The position numbers and the translations under genes were made by a program. The notes beneath the pieces were generated by a model. The model was given only the letters and a program-made list of their open reading frames with translations, was not told where the DNA came from and ran no database searches. DNA of 21,527 nucleotides from Ga0077527 sp038144955 (lineage in GTDB: Bacteria > Pseudomonadota > Gammaproteobacteria > Burkholderiales > SG8-41), in NCBI GenBank assembly GCA_038144955.1, contig JAYQOT010000041.1, positions 1 to 21,527 of the forward strand, given 5' to 3'. Below are positions 7,085-13,805 of the stretch, one piece after another. Within the stretch, counting starts at the first letter, position 1. Each line of letters begins with the position of its first letter.

Positions 7085-7713
7085 CCATGGTGCGTATCGA
7101 CGATCTGATCATTAGTTTCGACAAGGGCCTGCGTACCCTGTTTGCGCCCGCGCACAGCGTGCGCAAGATTCCGGGGAATGATCTGCCTGAGGCCGAGCTC
7201 GATGAGCGGCAGCGTGCGCTTGCGGCGGCGCTGATGCGGGTGAATCACAGCGGGGAAATCTGCGCGCAGGCCCTGTATCAGGGGCAGGCCATGACGGCCC
7301 GCGATTCATCGGCACGGGCTGCGCTGGAAGAGGCGGCACGGGAAGAAACCGAACACCTGGCCTGGACCGAACAGCGCATTGCCGAGCTGGGCAGTCGTAA
7401 AAGCCTGCTCAATCCGTTGTGGTATGCCGGTTCTTTTGCAATCGGCGCAGCGGCCGGATTGCTGGGTGATCGCTGGAATCTCGGGTTCCTGGCGGAAACC
7501 GAGCGCCAGGTGGTGCGTCATCTTGAGGGCCACCTCGACCGCTTGCCGGCCGAGGACCGGAAGAGCCGGGCCATCGTCGAGCAGATGCGCGAGGACGAGG
7601 CACGACATGCCACCAGCGCCCTGCGTCACGGCGGCGCAGAACTCCCTGAGCCGGTCAAGACGGCGATGCAGGCCACATCGAAAGTGATGACCGGTACCGC
7701 CTATCTGCTGTAA
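7081..7713 (+). CDS. coq7: Coq7-type demethoxyubiquinol hydroxylase
   Basis: This is the di-iron hydroxylase that adds the last ring hydroxyl in ubiquinone synthesis (2-polyprenyl-3-methyl-6-methoxy-1,4-benzoquinol to the 5-hydroxy product). It is membrane-associated and used by many betaproteobacteria instead of UbiF. In the 210 residues the six iron ligands of the ferritin-like fold are visible: E59 (NHSGE), E89 and H92 (EETEH), E141 (AETERQVVRH), and E173 and H176 (EDEARH). The start at 7081 overlaps the trpC stop by 4 bases, so it should be translated in coupling with the tryptophan genes; an internal ATG at 7087 is possible. Its stop is only 3 bases from the stop of the convergent OsmC gene, leaving no room for a terminator between them. 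Confidence 0.95.
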   Translation: MTMVRIDDLIISFDKGLRTLFAPAHSVRKIPGNDLPEAELDERQRALAAALMRVNHSGEICAQALYQGQAMTARDSSARAALEEAAREETEHLAWTEQRIAELGSRKSLLNPLWYAGSFAIGAAAGLLGDRWNLGFLAETERQVVRHLEGHLDRLPAEDRKSRAIVEQMREDEARHATSALRHGGAELPEPVKTAMQATSKVMTGTAYLL

Positions 7714-7716
7714 CGC

Positions 7717-8142
7717 CTAGTTGGCGGCAGCCTCGAGGATTTCGAAGTCGTGGGTGATTGCTGCGGTCTTGCCCAGCATGATCGACGCGGAGCAGTACTT
7801 TTCGGCGGACAACTGTACGGCGCGCTCGACCTGCGCCGGCTTCAGGCCGCGGCCGGTGACGACGAAATGGAAATGGATTTTGGTGAAGACCTTGGGGTCT
7901 TCCTCCGCGCGCTCGGCGTCAATTTCGAGCACGCAGTCGGTGACCGGGGCGCGCGATTTGCGCAGGATGTGCATCACGTCGTAGGCGGTGCAGCCGCCGG
8001 TGCCCATCAGCACGACCTCCATCGGCCGCGGGCCGAGGTCGCGGCCACCACCCTCGGGTGCGCCATCGATGACCAGCGCGTGGCCGCTGCCGGACTCGGC
8101 AACAAAGCTGACGTTTTCGATCCATTTGATACGCGCTTTCAT
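7717..8142 (-). CDS. OsmC family protein (YhfA-like)
   Basis: This 141-residue protein has the OsmC/Ohr fold, whose members use a reactive cysteine pair, often to reduce organic hydroperoxides. Both cysteines are here: C51 in MGTGGCTAYDV and C117 in AEKYCSASIML. The arrangement is closer to the YhfA/OsmC subgroup, whose physiological substrate is not well defined, than to Ohr. The frame is open further upstream to 8220, but the start at 8142 is preferred. It has a GGGAG ribosome-binding site 7-8 bases ahead, gives the typical MKARIKW N-terminus, and overlaps the stop of the upstream DUF218 gene as ATGA (8139-8142). The two genes form a coupled minus-strand pair. A role in envelope or thiol stress is only suggested. 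Confidence 0.9.
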   Translation of the reverse strand: MKARIKWIENVSFVAESGSGHALVIDGAPEGGGRDLGPRPMEVVLMGTGGCTAYDVMHILRKSRAPVTDCVLEIDAERAEEDPKVFTKIHFHFVVTGRGLKPAQVERAVQLSAEKYCSASIMLGKTAAITHDFEILEAAAN

Positions 8143-8915
8143 GGGTACTCCCGGGCTTCGGCCTGAAACAGAAGGCGCAAACGATACCAGAACAGGCCGA
8201 TCATTTCGTGAAAGAACCACGCGCTTTTGCGCAGCGCGCGGGCATCCGGCAGAAAATCGAGGACTGTCAGCGGGCCCCAGGTTACGTGCCCGGTGGGCGC
8301 GGGGATGATCCTGAATCCTGATTGCTCGAAGGCATAACGCGCGCGCGGCATGTGCCAGGCATGGGTTACCAGGATCACATTGGCGATGTCCTGGGCGCCG
8401 AGCAGCCGGCGGCTGTAGCGGGCGTTTTGCAGGGTGTTGTCGGAATCACCCTCCTGCCAGCGAACCGTGACCGCAAAGTCTTGTTCCAGCACGCGGCTCA
8501 TGGCACTGGCCTCGCTGGTTTCTCCCCCGTCGGGTCGTCCGCCGCTGACCAGTACGGGCAGTCCGGTCGAGCGTTGCAGGTGTGCTGTGTAGCGCAGGCG
8601 CACCAGCGTTTCCGCCGCGACCGTATCACCGCCGTATTCGGGAGCCTGCAGATATCTGCCGCCACCCAGCACGACGATGGCCTGGGCGTCGCGGGCAATC
8701 ACTATCTCCGGTGGCGCTTCCCAGAGAGCGATCAACCAGTTCGCCATCAGTGGCATGGACAGCAGGTAAAGCCCGCCCAGACCGCTGGCGAACAGAACGC
8801 TGGCGGTGCGCGGACGGGCACGCCGCAACAGCAGTCCTCCGGCGAGGAGCAGGATCAGCAGCCCCGGGGGAAGCAGAAATGCGACCAGGGCGTTGGTCAG
8901 TTGCCACGACAACAT
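8139..8915 (-). CDS. YdcF/ElyC family DUF218 membrane protein
   Basis: This 258-residue inner-membrane protein has two N-terminal membrane segments (about 8-29 and 38-58) followed by a DUF218 domain starting at QAIVVLGGGRY (about 78-88). Further conserved pieces are AAETLVRLRYTAHLQ, LPVLVSGGRPDGGE, DSDNTLQNARYSR, ANVILVTHAWHMPRARYAFEQSGF and a C-terminal LRKSAWFFHEMIGLFWYRL. The topology matches E. coli ElyC (YcbC), an envelope-biogenesis factor affecting peptidoglycan and lipid-carrier metabolism, but the DUF218 family is broad and the precise role here is not shown. It is the first gene of a pair with the OsmC-family gene (4-base overlap). It is divergent from rplM, with 141 bases between. 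The ribosome-binding site is weak (AGAAAT before ATG), and an AT-rich stretch at 8916-8950 may contain its promoter. Confidence 0.87.
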   Translation of the reverse strand: MLSWQLTNALVAFLLPPGLLILLLAGGLLLRRARPRTASVLFASGLGGLYLLSMPLMANWLIALWEAPPEIVIARDAQAIVVLGGGRYLQAPEYGGDTVAAETLVRLRYTAHLQRSTGLPVLVSGGRPDGGETSEASAMSRVLEQDFAVTVRWQEGDSDNTLQNARYSRRLLGAQDIANVILVTHAWHMPRARYAFEQSGFRIIPAPTGHVTWGPLTVLDFLPDARALRKSAWFFHEMIGLFWYRLRLLFQAEAREYP

Positions 8916-8982
8916 ATTTCTAACTATATGATTTTAAAAGAATTTTATTTGTGGTCCGGATTTGGCGGGGTGATCTTGGAGT

Positions 8983-9012
8983 TTGACACATCTGCTTGAT
9001 TTCCCATAAAAT
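8983..9012 (+). promoter_or_regulatory. Sigma-70 promoter of rplM-rpsI
   Basis: A perfect -35 box TTGACA at 8983-8988 and a near-perfect -10 box TAAAAT at 9007-9012 are separated by 18 bases. Transcription would start near 9019, giving a leader of about 38 bases before the rplM ATG. This strength of match suits a ribosomal-protein operon. Confidence 0.8.
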
Positions 9013-9037
9013 TCGCGGTTTCGCTGAATCAAGCAGA
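8991..9037. repeat. 11-base inverted repeat spanning the rplM promoter core
   Basis: TCTGCTTGATT at 8991-9001 and AATCAAGCAGA at 9027-9037 are exact reverse complements, with 25 bases between them. The left arm lies in the spacer between -35 and -10, and the right arm lies just after the expected transcription start. The left arm is therefore not transcribed from the rplM promoter, and the pair fits two DNA-binding half-sites better than an mRNA hairpin. A minus-strand transcript starting beyond 9037 could form a hairpin instead. Confidence 0.6.
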
Positions 9038-9056
9038 ACAGCAGGACAGTAACGTC

Positions 9057-9485
9057 ATGAAGACTTATTCCGCCAAGCCGCACGAAGTCAAACAAGATTG
9101 GTATGTGGTCGACGCCTCCGGCAAAGTGCTGGGCAGGCTCGCCGCCGAAATCGCACGCCGACTGCGCGGCAAGCACAAGCCGGAATTCACCCGGCACATC
9201 GACACCGGCGATTTTATCGTCGTCGTCAATGCCGACAAGCTGCGCGTCACCGGCAACAAGGCGCAGGACAAACTCTACCATCGCCATACCACTTTCCCGG
9301 GCGGGCTCTACACGACCTCGTTCGAGAAAATGCAGGCCAAGCATCCCACCCGCGCGCTGGAAAAAGCGGTCAAGGGCATGCTGCCCAAGGGCCCGCTGGG
9401 TTACGCGATGCTGAAAAAACTGAAGGCTTACGCCGGCACGGACCATCCGCATGCCGCGCAGCAGCCCAAGCCCCTCGAAATCTAG
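9057..9485 (+). CDS. rplM: 50S ribosomal protein L13
   Basis: L13 is an early-assembling protein of the large ribosomal subunit. The 142 residues are standard length and open with MKTYSAKPHEVKQDWYVVDA. They contain VLGRLAAEIARRLRGKHK, DTGDFIVVVNADKLRVTGNK, YHRHTTFPGG, AVKGMLPKGPLGYAML and LKAYAGTDHPHAAQQP, all typical of the family. It is followed after 10 bases by rpsI, the conserved L13-S9 operon. A strong sigma-70 promoter lies 45 bases upstream, overlapped by an inverted repeat. In E. coli L13 represses its own mRNA; nothing in this leader proves the same here. The ribosome-binding site is modest (AGGACAG). Confidence 0.98.
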   Translation: MKTYSAKPHEVKQDWYVVDASGKVLGRLAAEIARRLRGKHKPEFTRHIDTGDFIVVVNADKLRVTGNKAQDKLYHRHTTFPGGLYTTSFEKMQAKHPTRALEKAVKGMLPKGPLGYAMLKKLKAYAGTDHPHAAQQPKPLEI

Positions 9486-9495
9486 GACACAGACC

Positions 9496-9888
9496 ATGGC
9501 AGTTCAAAAGAATTACGGTACCGGCCGGCGCAAGAGCGCGGTTGCCCGCGTTTACCTGCAACCCGGCAAAGGCAACATCGTCGTCAACGGCAAACCGGTG
9601 GACGAGTTTTTCTCCCGGGAGACCGGCCGCATGGTCGTGCGCCAGCCCCTGGTTCTGGTGGAAAAGCTGCAGGATTTCGACATCAACATCAACGTTGACG
9701 GCGGCGGCGAGTCCGGTCAGGCCGGCGCGGCCAGGCACGGCATCACCCGCGCGCTGATCGATTACGACGTGGCGCTCAAGCCTGCGTTGCGCAAGGCCGG
9801 TCTGGTCACGCGCGATGCGCGAGAAGTTGAACGCAAGAAAGTCGGCTTGCGCAAGGCGCGGCGTCGCAAGCAGTTCTCCAAGCGTTAA
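9496..9888 (+). CDS. rpsI: 30S ribosomal protein S9
   Basis: S9 belongs to the head of the small subunit, and its C-terminal tail reaches the P-site tRNA. The 130 residues include YGTGRRKSAVARVYLQPGKG, the basic GLRKARRRKQFSKR C-terminus with the invariant final SKR, and DVNVDGGGESGQA-like core motifs. The ATG at 9496 gives the expected MAVQKNYGTGRRK start; an earlier in-frame ATG at 9451 is inside rplM and is rejected. It forms an operon with rplM and ends before a hairpin terminator at 9918-9944. Confidence 0.98.
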   Translation: MAVQKNYGTGRRKSAVARVYLQPGKGNIVVNGKPVDEFFSRETGRMVVRQPLVLVEKLQDFDININVDGGGESGQAGAARHGITRALIDYDVALKPALRKAGLVTRDAREVERKKVGLRKARRRKQFSKR

Positions 9889-9917
9889 CGCAGTATTTTT
9901 GGCAGAACAGTGGTTCG

Positions 9918-9944
9918 GACAAGCCGCCCAAGGGCGGCTTTGTC
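9918..9944 (+). terminator. Hairpin terminator after rpsI
   Basis: AAGCCGCCC (9921-9929), AA, GGGCGGCTT (9932-9940) forms a perfect 9-base-pair stem, extendable by three pairs outward across one bulged T. It is followed by TTTGTCGTCT rather than a clean T run, so termination may be partial and allow some read-through into argC. Confidence 0.65.
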
Positions 9945-9968
9945 GTCTCTGGTGAAGTGAAGTTGTCG

Positions 9969-9989
9969 CTGCCGGCAGACAGCCGGCAG
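9969..9989 (+). promoter_or_regulatory. Hairpin in the argC leader
   Basis: CTGCCGGC (9969-9976), AGACA, GCCGGCAG (9982-9989) is a perfect 8-base-pair stem with a 5-base loop. It ends 12 bases before the argC ribosome-binding site GGAG (10002-10005). It could act as a second terminator of the rpsI transcript or influence argC translation. Function is not shown by the sequence. Confidence 0.4.
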
Positions 9990-10009
9990 GGGCAGGAAGG
10001 CGGAGTGAG

Positions 10010-11053
10010 ATGACTGCAAAGAAAACCATCAAGGCCGGCATCGTCGGTGGGACCGGATACACCGGGGTCGAACTGCTGCGCCTGCTCGCGCAGCATCCCC
10101 ATTGCGAATTGCGGGCGATTACTTCCCGCAAGGAAGCGGGCATGCCGGTGGCAGACATGTTTCCGAACCTGCGCGGCCACGTCGACCTGAGTTTCAGCGA
10201 GCCCGCCGCGGCAGGGCTGGAGCAGTGCGACGTGGTGTTTTTCGCGACACCCAATGGTGTGGCGATGCAGGAAGCACGCGCGCTGGTCGATGCCGGGGTG
10301 CGCATCATCGACCTTGCAGCTGATTTCCGCATCAGGGACGTCGCGCTTTGGGAAAAATGGTACAAGATGAAGCACGCCTGCCCGGAGCTGGTCGCCGAGG
10401 CTGTCTATGCGCTGCCCGAAATCAACCGCGAGCAGATTGGCAAGGCGCGGGTCATTGCCAATCCGGGCTGCTATCCGACCGCGGTGCAGCTCGGATTCCT
10501 GCCCTTGATCGAGGCAGGCATCGTCGACCTCGATCATCTGATCGCCGATGCGAAGTCGGGCGTATCGGGTGCGGGTCGCAAGGCGGAAACCCATATTCTG
10601 CACGCCGAGGCCGCGGACAATTTCAAGGCCTACGGTGTCACGGGCCATCGCCATCATCCCGAAATTGCGCAAGGACTCACGCGCGCTGCCGGACGTGCGG
10701 TTGGACTGGTTTTCGTGCCGCATCTGACTCCGATGATCCGCGGTATCCATGCCACGCTGTATGCACGGCTCACCGGTGATGTCGACCTGCAGGCTCTTTA
10801 TGAAAAACGCTATGCAGGAGAAACATTTGTCGATGTGATGGCGGCCGGCAGTCATCCCGACACGCGCTCGGTGCGCGGCGCCAATCACTGTCGGATCGCG
10901 GTGCATCGCCCGCAGGGCGGCGACATCGCCGTCGTGCTGTCGGTCATCGACAATCTGGTCAAGGGTGCCGCGGGCCAGGCCGTGCAGAACATGAACATCA
11001 TGTTCGGTTTTGCCGAGGATGCGGGCCTGAAACAGATCGCACTGCTGCCGTGA
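10010..11053 (+). CDS. argC: N-acetyl-gamma-glutamyl-phosphate reductase
   Basis: ArgC uses NADPH to reduce N-acetyl-glutamyl phosphate to the semialdehyde, the third step of arginine synthesis. The 347-residue product has the type-1 ArgC length. It begins with a nucleotide-binding Rossmann motif GIVGGTGYTGVELLRLL, has catalytic C154 in NPGCYPTAV, and continues with SGVSGAGRKAE, the HRHHPEI histidine cluster, VPHLTPMIRGI and ANHCRIAVHRP. The start has a good GGAG ribosome-binding site 4 bases upstream. It sits between the ribosomal pair and a membrane-protein/bactofilin/erpA group, as in many betaproteobacteria. I see no obvious ArgR box in the 65 bases before it. Confidence 0.97.
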   Translation: MTAKKTIKAGIVGGTGYTGVELLRLLAQHPHCELRAITSRKEAGMPVADMFPNLRGHVDLSFSEPAAAGLEQCDVVFFATPNGVAMQEARALVDAGVRIIDLAADFRIRDVALWEKWYKMKHACPELVAEAVYALPEINREQIGKARVIANPGCYPTAVQLGFLPLIEAGIVDLDHLIADAKSGVSGAGRKAETHILHAEAADNFKAYGVTGHRHHPEIAQGLTRAAGRAVGLVFVPHLTPMIRGIHATLYARLTGDVDLQALYEKRYAGETFVDVMAAGSHPDTRSVRGANHCRIAVHRPQGGDIAVVLSVIDNLVKGAAGQAVQNMNIMFGFAEDAGLKQIALLP

Positions 11054-11057
11054 GCGA

Positions 11058-11807
11058 ATGAAACGGGCGCTGAAAACGCTGGTCCGCCGTTTCGGCATCG
11101 ACGCGCCGCATTTGGCAGTACGGCCGCACGTGCCGTGGTACTGGCGCTGGGCGGGTGTACTTACCCTGCTGGCAGTGGTGGTGGGCGTCAGCTGGCTGAC
11201 CTATGACTTCGGTCTCGAGTATGCGGGATTCCGCCAGAGCGAGGCGACGCGACTGCGGGCGCAACTGGACGAAACCGTCAAGCAGCAGAAGACTGAACTG
11301 GCCGAACTCAACGCCCGTACAGTGGCGGCGGAACGCCAGTTGCAGATCGAGCGCGCAACATTCGGCGATCTGGCAAAGCAGGTGAAAGCGCTGTCCCAGG
11401 AAAACGCAGCGTTGAAGGAAGACCTGGCTTTTTTCCAGTCGCTGACGGCGACCGGCAAGGAGGGTGCCATCAGCGTGAACCGTTTCCGCCTGATTCCGGA
11501 CGCGGTGCCGGGTGAATATCGCTACCAGTTGCTGCTGGTGCAGGCCGGGGCGCGGGCGAAGGAATTCAACGGTCGTTTGCAGTTTGTGTTGAATCTGCAG
11601 CAGGATGGCCGTAAAGTGGCATTGGTGCTGCCCTCGGACCCCGGCCGGGAGGAAGCAAAGCAATACCGGGTCAACTTCAAGTTGTTTCAGCGGGTCGAGG
11701 GCATGTTCAAGATTGCCCCTGATGCCGCAGTCAAGGGGCTGCAGGTTCGCGTATTCGAAGGCAATTCCGATACGCCGAAACTGACACACAACATCACGAT
11801 TTCTTAG
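11058..11807 (+). CDS. Single-pass membrane protein with coiled coil (DUF6776-like)
   Basis: A 249-residue protein without an enzymatic motif. A basic N-terminus of about 28 residues is followed by one membrane segment at about 29-49 (YWRWAGVLTLLAVVVGVSWL), then a heptad-rich coiled coil at about 60-132. A compact C-terminal domain at about 140-249 (SVNRFRLIPDAVPGEYRYQLLL, FNGRLQFVLNLQQDG, YRVNFKLFQRVEGMF) looks beta-rich. The positive N-terminus suggests that the coiled coil and C-terminal domain are periplasmic. It resembles proteins grouped as DUF6776, which in betaproteobacteria occur beside bactofilin genes (from memory, not searched). The gene starts 4 bases after argC and ends 14 bases before the bactofilin gene, so the three are probably co-transcribed. 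A role as membrane partner of the bactofilin is a hypothesis. Confidence 0.8.
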   Translation: MKRALKTLVRRFGIDAPHLAVRPHVPWYWRWAGVLTLLAVVVGVSWLTYDFGLEYAGFRQSEATRLRAQLDETVKQQKTELAELNARTVAAERQLQIERATFGDLAKQVKALSQENAALKEDLAFFQSLTATGKEGAISVNRFRLIPDAVPGEYRYQLLLVQAGARAKEFNGRLQFVLNLQQDGRKVALVLPSDPGREEAKQYRVNFKLFQRVEGMFKIAPDAAVKGLQVRVFEGNSDTPKLTHNITIS

Positions 11808-11821
11808 CAGGAGAACGCAAT

Positions 11822-12229
11822 ATGTTTGGCAACAAAACCAACAAGCCGCAAAACCGTATTGATTGCCTGATCGGCGCAGGTACGGTCATCGAGGGCGATC
11901 TGACTTTTGACGGCGGCCTTCGGGTCGATGGCCGCGTGCACGGCAACGTCAGCTCGGCCGAGGGCAAACCCGGCACCCTGGTATTGTCCGAGGCGGCGCG
12001 GATCGAAGGCGAAATCCGCGTTTCCCATGTGGTCATTAACGGCGCGGTGGTGGGCCCGGTGTATGCCGCTGACTACGTTGAACTGCAAAGCAAGGCCAAT
12101 GTCACAGGGGATGTGTATTATCGGACTCTGGAGATGCACCTCGGTGCCATTGTCCAGGGAAGGCTGGTCTATCAGGACGACGCCAAGGCCGAGAAGGTCG
12201 TCAAGTTCAAACCCGCTTCGGCTGAATGA
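11822..12229 (+). CDS. Bactofilin (polymer-forming cytoskeletal protein)
   Basis: Bactofilins polymerise without nucleotides into filaments that scaffold cell-wall enzymes and other localised complexes. The 135-residue protein has a short polar N-terminus and then the right-handed beta-helix repeats of the DUF583/bactofilin core: CLIGAGTVIEGDLTFDGGLRVDGRVHGNV, GTLVLSEAARIEGEIRV, VVINGAVVGPVYAADYVEL and NVTGDVYYRTLEMHLGAIVQGRLVYQ, with alternating hydrophobic and glycine positions. A strong ribosome-binding site (AGGAG) precedes the ATG by 8 bases. The upstream neighbour is a coiled-coil membrane protein. An M23 peptidase and AnmK lie a few genes away on the other strand, a setting that fits a cell-wall role. 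Confidence 0.92.
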   Translation: MFGNKTNKPQNRIDCLIGAGTVIEGDLTFDGGLRVDGRVHGNVSSAEGKPGTLVLSEAARIEGEIRVSHVVINGAVVGPVYAADYVELQSKANVTGDVYYRTLEMHLGAIVQGRLVYQDDAKAEKVVKFKPASAE

Positions 12230-12276
12230 CAGAGTGCCGGCCGGGATCATCACCGAATTGATTTGAGGAGCATGCA

Positions 12277-12645
12277 ATGAATGCAGTAACCGAAGCCGCC
12301 GTAACGGAAACAATGCCGGATCCGCTGGTCTTTACCGAAAATGCGGCAGCCAAGGTTCGCCAGCTGATCGAGGAAGAAGGCAACTCTGAACTCAAGCTGC
12401 GGGTATTTGTCACCGGTGGTGGCTGCTCGGGTTTCCAGTATGGCTTTACCTTCGACGAGGCGGTCAACGAAGACGACATGTCGATGCAAAAGGGTGGCGT
12501 CACGCTGCTGATCGACCCGATGAGCCTGCAGTACCTGACCGGTGCCGAGATCGATTATCAGGAGAATGCCGAAGGCGCGCAGTTCGTGATCAAGAACCCC
12601 AACGCGTCTTCAACCTGCGGCTGCGGTTCTTCCTTCTCCGCCTGA
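12277..12645 (+). CDS. erpA: Iron-sulfur cluster insertion protein ErpA
   Basis: ErpA is an A-type carrier that delivers [4Fe-4S] clusters to apo-enzymes. The 122-residue product carries the three ligand cysteines of the family, C50 in TGGGCSGFQYGF and C114/C116 in STCGCGSSFSA, with LLIDPMSLQYLTGAEIDY between. The N-terminal extension of about 15 residues (MNAVTEAAVTETMPDPLVFT) is normal for betaproteobacterial ErpA. A GGAG ribosome-binding site is 6 bases upstream of the ATG. It is the last gene before the strong terminator at 12666-12696. Confidence 0.96.
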   Translation: MNAVTEAAVTETMPDPLVFTENAAAKVRQLIEEEGNSELKLRVFVTGGGCSGFQYGFTFDEAVNEDDMSMQKGGVTLLIDPMSLQYLTGAEIDYQENAEGAQFVIKNPNASSTCGCGSSFSA

Positions 12646-12665
12646 CGGTTTGTTCGTTTACTCTG

Positions 12666-12696
12666 AAACGGGGGCTGTGGCCCCCGTTTTCATTTT
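12666..12696 (+). terminator. Intrinsic terminator after erpA
   Basis: AAACGGGGGC (12666-12675), loop TGTG, GCCCCCGTTT (12680-12689) is a perfect 10-base-pair stem followed by TCATTTT. It ends the argC-erpA transcript. It may also serve the convergent anmK on the minus strand, where the stem is followed only by a short T run. Confidence 0.88.
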
Positions 12697-12708
12697 GTGC
12701 ATGTCTTT

Positions 12709-13794
12709 TCAGGCGGGATAAATCGCACCGAGCACGCGGGGGCCGCTTGCTCCGGTGACCCGCGGCAGGTTGCCCGGCTGGCGCGACAGGGCCCGTGCCG
12801 CCAACCAGGCGAATGCGGCTGCTTCCACGACCTCAGCGGTAATTCCCAGTTCATCAGTGAGCATGAACTGCCGTTGGGGTGACAACGCGGACATCCTCGA
12901 CCGCAGAAAGTCGTTGCGGGCTCCGCCGCCGCAGAGAAACACTTCCGATGTGTCCGCACAGTGCACGTCAAGCGCACGGGCCATGGAGGTGGCGGTCAGT
13001 TCGCACAGCGTCGCCTGCACATCGGCGGGCGCGGCTTGATCCGGCAGAGCATCGCGTAGCCAATTCAGGTTGAACGCTTCGCGCCCCGTACTCTTCGGCG
13101 GCGGCCGTTCGAAGAATTCATGTGCCAGCAGACGTTCGAGCAGTTCGGGCAGCAGCTTTCCCTCCGCCGCCCATGTTCCTCCGGCGTCGTAGTCGCGGCC
13201 CAGGGTTTCCCTGATCCAGCCATCCAGCAGCGCATTGCCAGGACCGCAGTCAAAACCAGAGGTTTCACCACCGGCCAGCAAACAGGTGATATTGGCCATG
13301 CCGCCAATGTTGATGACCGCACGTGACCGCTGGGGGTGCGCAAAAGCCGCCTGATGAAAAGCCGGCACCAGCGGGGCTCCTTCTCCGCCTGCGGCGATGT
13401 CACGGTTGCGGAAATCGCAGACGACGGTAATGCCTGTCAGCTCGGCCAGCAGTGATCCATTGAGCAATTGCAGTGAATAGCCCGCGTCGGGACGGTGGCG
13501 CACGGTCTGGCCGTGGCATCCGGCGGCGGTGATTTCAGCGGGCTTCTTGCCGGTTTTCGCCAGCAGCGCTCGGATCGCCGCGGCATAGCCCGTGGCCAGA
13601 GCATTGGCAGCCTGTGCAGCCCGGTGCAGTTCACCAGCACTGGGTTCGTTCAATGCCAGCAGGGTTTCACGCAAGGCCGGTGAAAACGGATGGTGTACGT
13701 GACCGAGCACCGGTCCCGCATCAGCCGAGGTGAGCACGGCATCAATGCCGTCCATGCTGGTTCCGGACATCAACCCGAGGTAGAGGCCGGACAT
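12709..13794 (-). CDS. anmK: Anhydro-N-acetylmuramic acid kinase
   Basis: AnmK phosphorylates 1,6-anhydro-N-acetylmuramate released during peptidoglycan turnover, giving MurNAc-6-phosphate for recycling. The 361 residues are family length. Signatures are the N-terminal YLGLMSGTSMDGIDAVL phosphate-binding motif, HGQTVRHRP, VVCDFRNRDIAAGGEGAPLVPAFH, INIGGMANITCL, FDCGPGNALLD and GGGARNDFLRSRM. It starts 11 bases after the end of the M23 peptidase gene on the same strand, so both are likely in one transcript. Its 3' end faces erpA across the terminator. The ribosome-binding site is not strong. Confidence 0.96.
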   Translation of the reverse strand: MSGLYLGLMSGTSMDGIDAVLTSADAGPVLGHVHHPFSPALRETLLALNEPSAGELHRAAQAANALATGYAAAIRALLAKTGKKPAEITAAGCHGQTVRHRPDAGYSLQLLNGSLLAELTGITVVCDFRNRDIAAGGEGAPLVPAFHQAAFAHPQRSRAVINIGGMANITCLLAGGETSGFDCGPGNALLDGWIRETLGRDYDAGGTWAAEGKLLPELLERLLAHEFFERPPPKSTGREAFNLNWLRDALPDQAAPADVQATLCELTATSMARALDVHCADTSEVFLCGGGARNDFLRSRMSALSPQRQFMLTDELGITAEVVEAAAFAWLAARALSRQPGNLPRVTGASGPRVLGAIYPA

Positions 13795-13805
13795 CGGGGA
13801 TGGAG

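Noticed and set aside
8143..8220. Longer N-terminus for the OsmC-family protein
   Set aside because: The extra 26 residues overlap the upstream gene heavily and lack family similarity; the ATGA overlap and GGGAG site support 8142.
9370..10365. Minus-strand open frame of 331 codons across rpsI and argC
   Set aside because: Covers two conserved genes and a terminator; no domain recognised.
9806..11098. Minus-strand open frame of 430 codons over argC
   Set aside because: It lies wholly antisense to well-supported argC and parts of its neighbours, has no family motif, and is explained by GC-rich codon bias that suppresses antisense stops.
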